A stretch of DNA of 64,000 nt from Tetrahymena thermophila SB210 (taxonomy: Eukaryota > Ciliophora > Oligohymenophorea > Hymenostomatida > Tetrahymenidae): the NCBI RefSeq assembly GCF_000189635.1, contig NW_002476351.1, positions 1 through 64,000 of the forward strand, read 5' to 3'. Shown piece by piece: positions 62,899 through 64,000 of this stretch. The notes under the pieces are model-generated. The model had not been told where the DNA came from. It did no database searches and saw only the letters and a list, made by a program, of their open reading frames with translations. The position numbers and the translations under genes are program-made. Within the stretch, counting starts at the first letter, position 1, and the number at the start of each line of letters is the position of its first letter.

Positions 62899-63524
62899 TT
62901 TATTTAATAATCGAATAAAGATTTTATTTACTTACTTTACTTTCTAAGGAAATTATTCAATTTTTATCAATTATCAAAAAACAGTCGAATTATCGTGCTC
63001 TATTTATAGCTCATAAAATCAGTAATCTTAATTTAATTTTTACTGCTAAATTTAAATTTAATGAAAATCAGTTTTTTTTTTAATTATTTGCATAATTTAC
63101 TTTCTATTCTAAATTAAAAAACAAAGTGTGTGATTTAGTTTTTGATTGCTAAGGAATTTACTCTATAATAAAAAAAATTATGATTAAAAAATTAAAAATT
63201 TTCATTTCTATTTCAAAAGCATTTATTTTTAACAAATAGATTTTTTTAAATTAGATAATAAAAAGTAAAAGCAATCTTGTCCGTCCTTTCTAAATATTAA
63301 AAATAGATAATTTGAAATAAATAAATATTAGGTTTTTTTTTTGATTTAATAAAAATATAAATTAAGAATTTCAAATACATAAAAATGAATCTTAAATACT
63401 ATCAAATTTTAATTGAAAAATACTATTTAAATTATAAATTAAAGTTTAATTTAGGATTCTAAGCGAGTATAGCTTACCTGATCTTAGAAAAAATTCAGGT
63501 TTTTTAAATATCAGTTTTTTTAGA

Positions 63525-63760
63525 TTTTGTTACAAAATATGTTCATGATTTGTATTTCGCATTAAAGATACAAGCAGATCCAACTTTAATAATAAAATAA
63601 TTACTCTACAATAAATTATAATTCCTTATTTAATTATATCAGTTTATTTAATGATACAAATGTCATCATTTATACTTAATAAGAATATAAAGATTTGATT
63701 TACTTAACTTTCTAAAGAATTATCCTATTTTCATCAATTATCAAAAATAGTCTAACCTAA
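63525..63760 (-). pseudogene. Degenerate 5' remnant of an FMO gene (FMO-5)
   Basis: On the plus strand 63540-63590 (CATGATTTGTATTTCGCATT then AAGATACAAGCAGATCCAACT) matches the FMO-4 segment at 62780-62820, which encodes the FAD-loop and following strand. The next 150 bases resemble the FMO-4 start region and its upstream flank (ATTTACTTAACTTTCTAAAG, then CATCAATTATCAAAAA). It lacks the rest of the gene, so it is a truncated tandem copy with many changes and no usable frame. Direction is the same as FMO-4. Confidence 0.6.
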
Positions 63761-63962
63761 ATACTGTTTTGATTGATCAAAAACAGTCTAACCAAAATAC
63801 TCTATTGGTCGTTCAAAAACAGTCTAACCAAAATACTTTATTGATGATTCAAGAACAGTATAACCTAAATACTGTATTGATGATTCAAGAACAGTATAAC
63901 CAAAATACTGTATTGATGATATAAAAACAGTCTAACCAAAATACTTTATTGATGGTTCATTA
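63741..63962. repeat. 36-bp minisatellite, about six units
   Basis: The unit reads CAGTCTAACCAAAATACTTT ATTGATGATTCAAGAA (36 bp) with base changes between copies. It starts at the remnant's upstream end, where a single related copy (TCAAAAACAGTC) also lies at about 62972 upstream of FMO-4, so the array grew from that flank. Confidence 0.9.
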
Positions 63963-64000
63963 CTCAGTTTACTTAATTTAATTTTTATTGCTGAATTTAA

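Larger units (their letters stand above)
62899..64000. other. FMO-4 upstream region with remnant and minisatellite
   Basis: AT-rich region upstream of FMO-4. It includes a degenerate FMO 5' copy (63525-63760) and a 36-bp minisatellite (63741-63962). No other gene is seen. Confidence 0.5.

Noticed and set aside
1-64000. Transposons or virus-like elements
   Set aside because: No reverse transcriptase, integrase, transposase or capsid-like frame and no long terminal repeats were recognised; the repeats seen are local duplications.

Overview
The window reads as the end of a macronuclear chromosome from a hymenostome ciliate, most likely Tetrahymena. It opens with about 445 bp of CCCCAA telomere repeat and the rest is extremely AT-rich. 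Its genes use TAA and TAG as glutamine codons, with TGA as the only stop; conserved enzymes such as Pus10, Rrp4, acyl-CoA oxidase and flavin monooxygenases read cleanly only under that code. Introns are short, AT-rich and GT-AG. Exons below were placed by hand from frame, splice sites and family resemblance.

Layout. 1-445 is the telomere. 0.8-5.6 kb holds a compact housekeeping block: PUS10 (-), CFAP300 (+) and exosome RRP4 (+). 6.2-11.4 kb is a tandem duplication carrying two intact eight-exon leucine-rich-repeat genes (-), each coding 205 residues. 11.8-12.5 kb holds an unrecognised 215-residue gene (-). 14.0-18.4 kb is a 1460-residue repeat-rich surface protein of the immobilization-antigen type (-), with signal peptide, about twelve 103-residue Cys-rich units and a GPI-type tail. 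18.4-24.6 kb has decayed noncoding tandem repeats, two hairpins and one poorly resolved gene (-). 24.6-26.2 kb is an inositol polyphosphate 5-phosphatase (+). 27.2-29.6 kb is a 770-residue coiled-coil protein (-). 30.6-34.7 kb is a recent tandem duplication of a seven-bladed RCC1 propeller gene (both -). 35.2-35.9 kb is a 222-residue unrecognised gene (+).

39.6-64 kb is dominated by a flavin-containing monooxygenase (FMO) family: four intact intronless genes (-,+,+,-) and a fifth 5' remnant. The cluster also contains a small secreted Cys protein (-), a peroxisomal-type acyl-CoA oxidase (+, seven exons) and an acidic/Gln-rich coiled-coil protein (-, eight exons).

The theme is local duplication at every scale: 36-bp minisatellite, 309-bp antigen units with a four-unit higher-order period, 0.5-0.75 kb noncoding units, 2.2-2.7 kb gene duplications and a dispersed FMO family. 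I found no convincing transposon, virus-like element, rRNA, tRNA or CRISPR.
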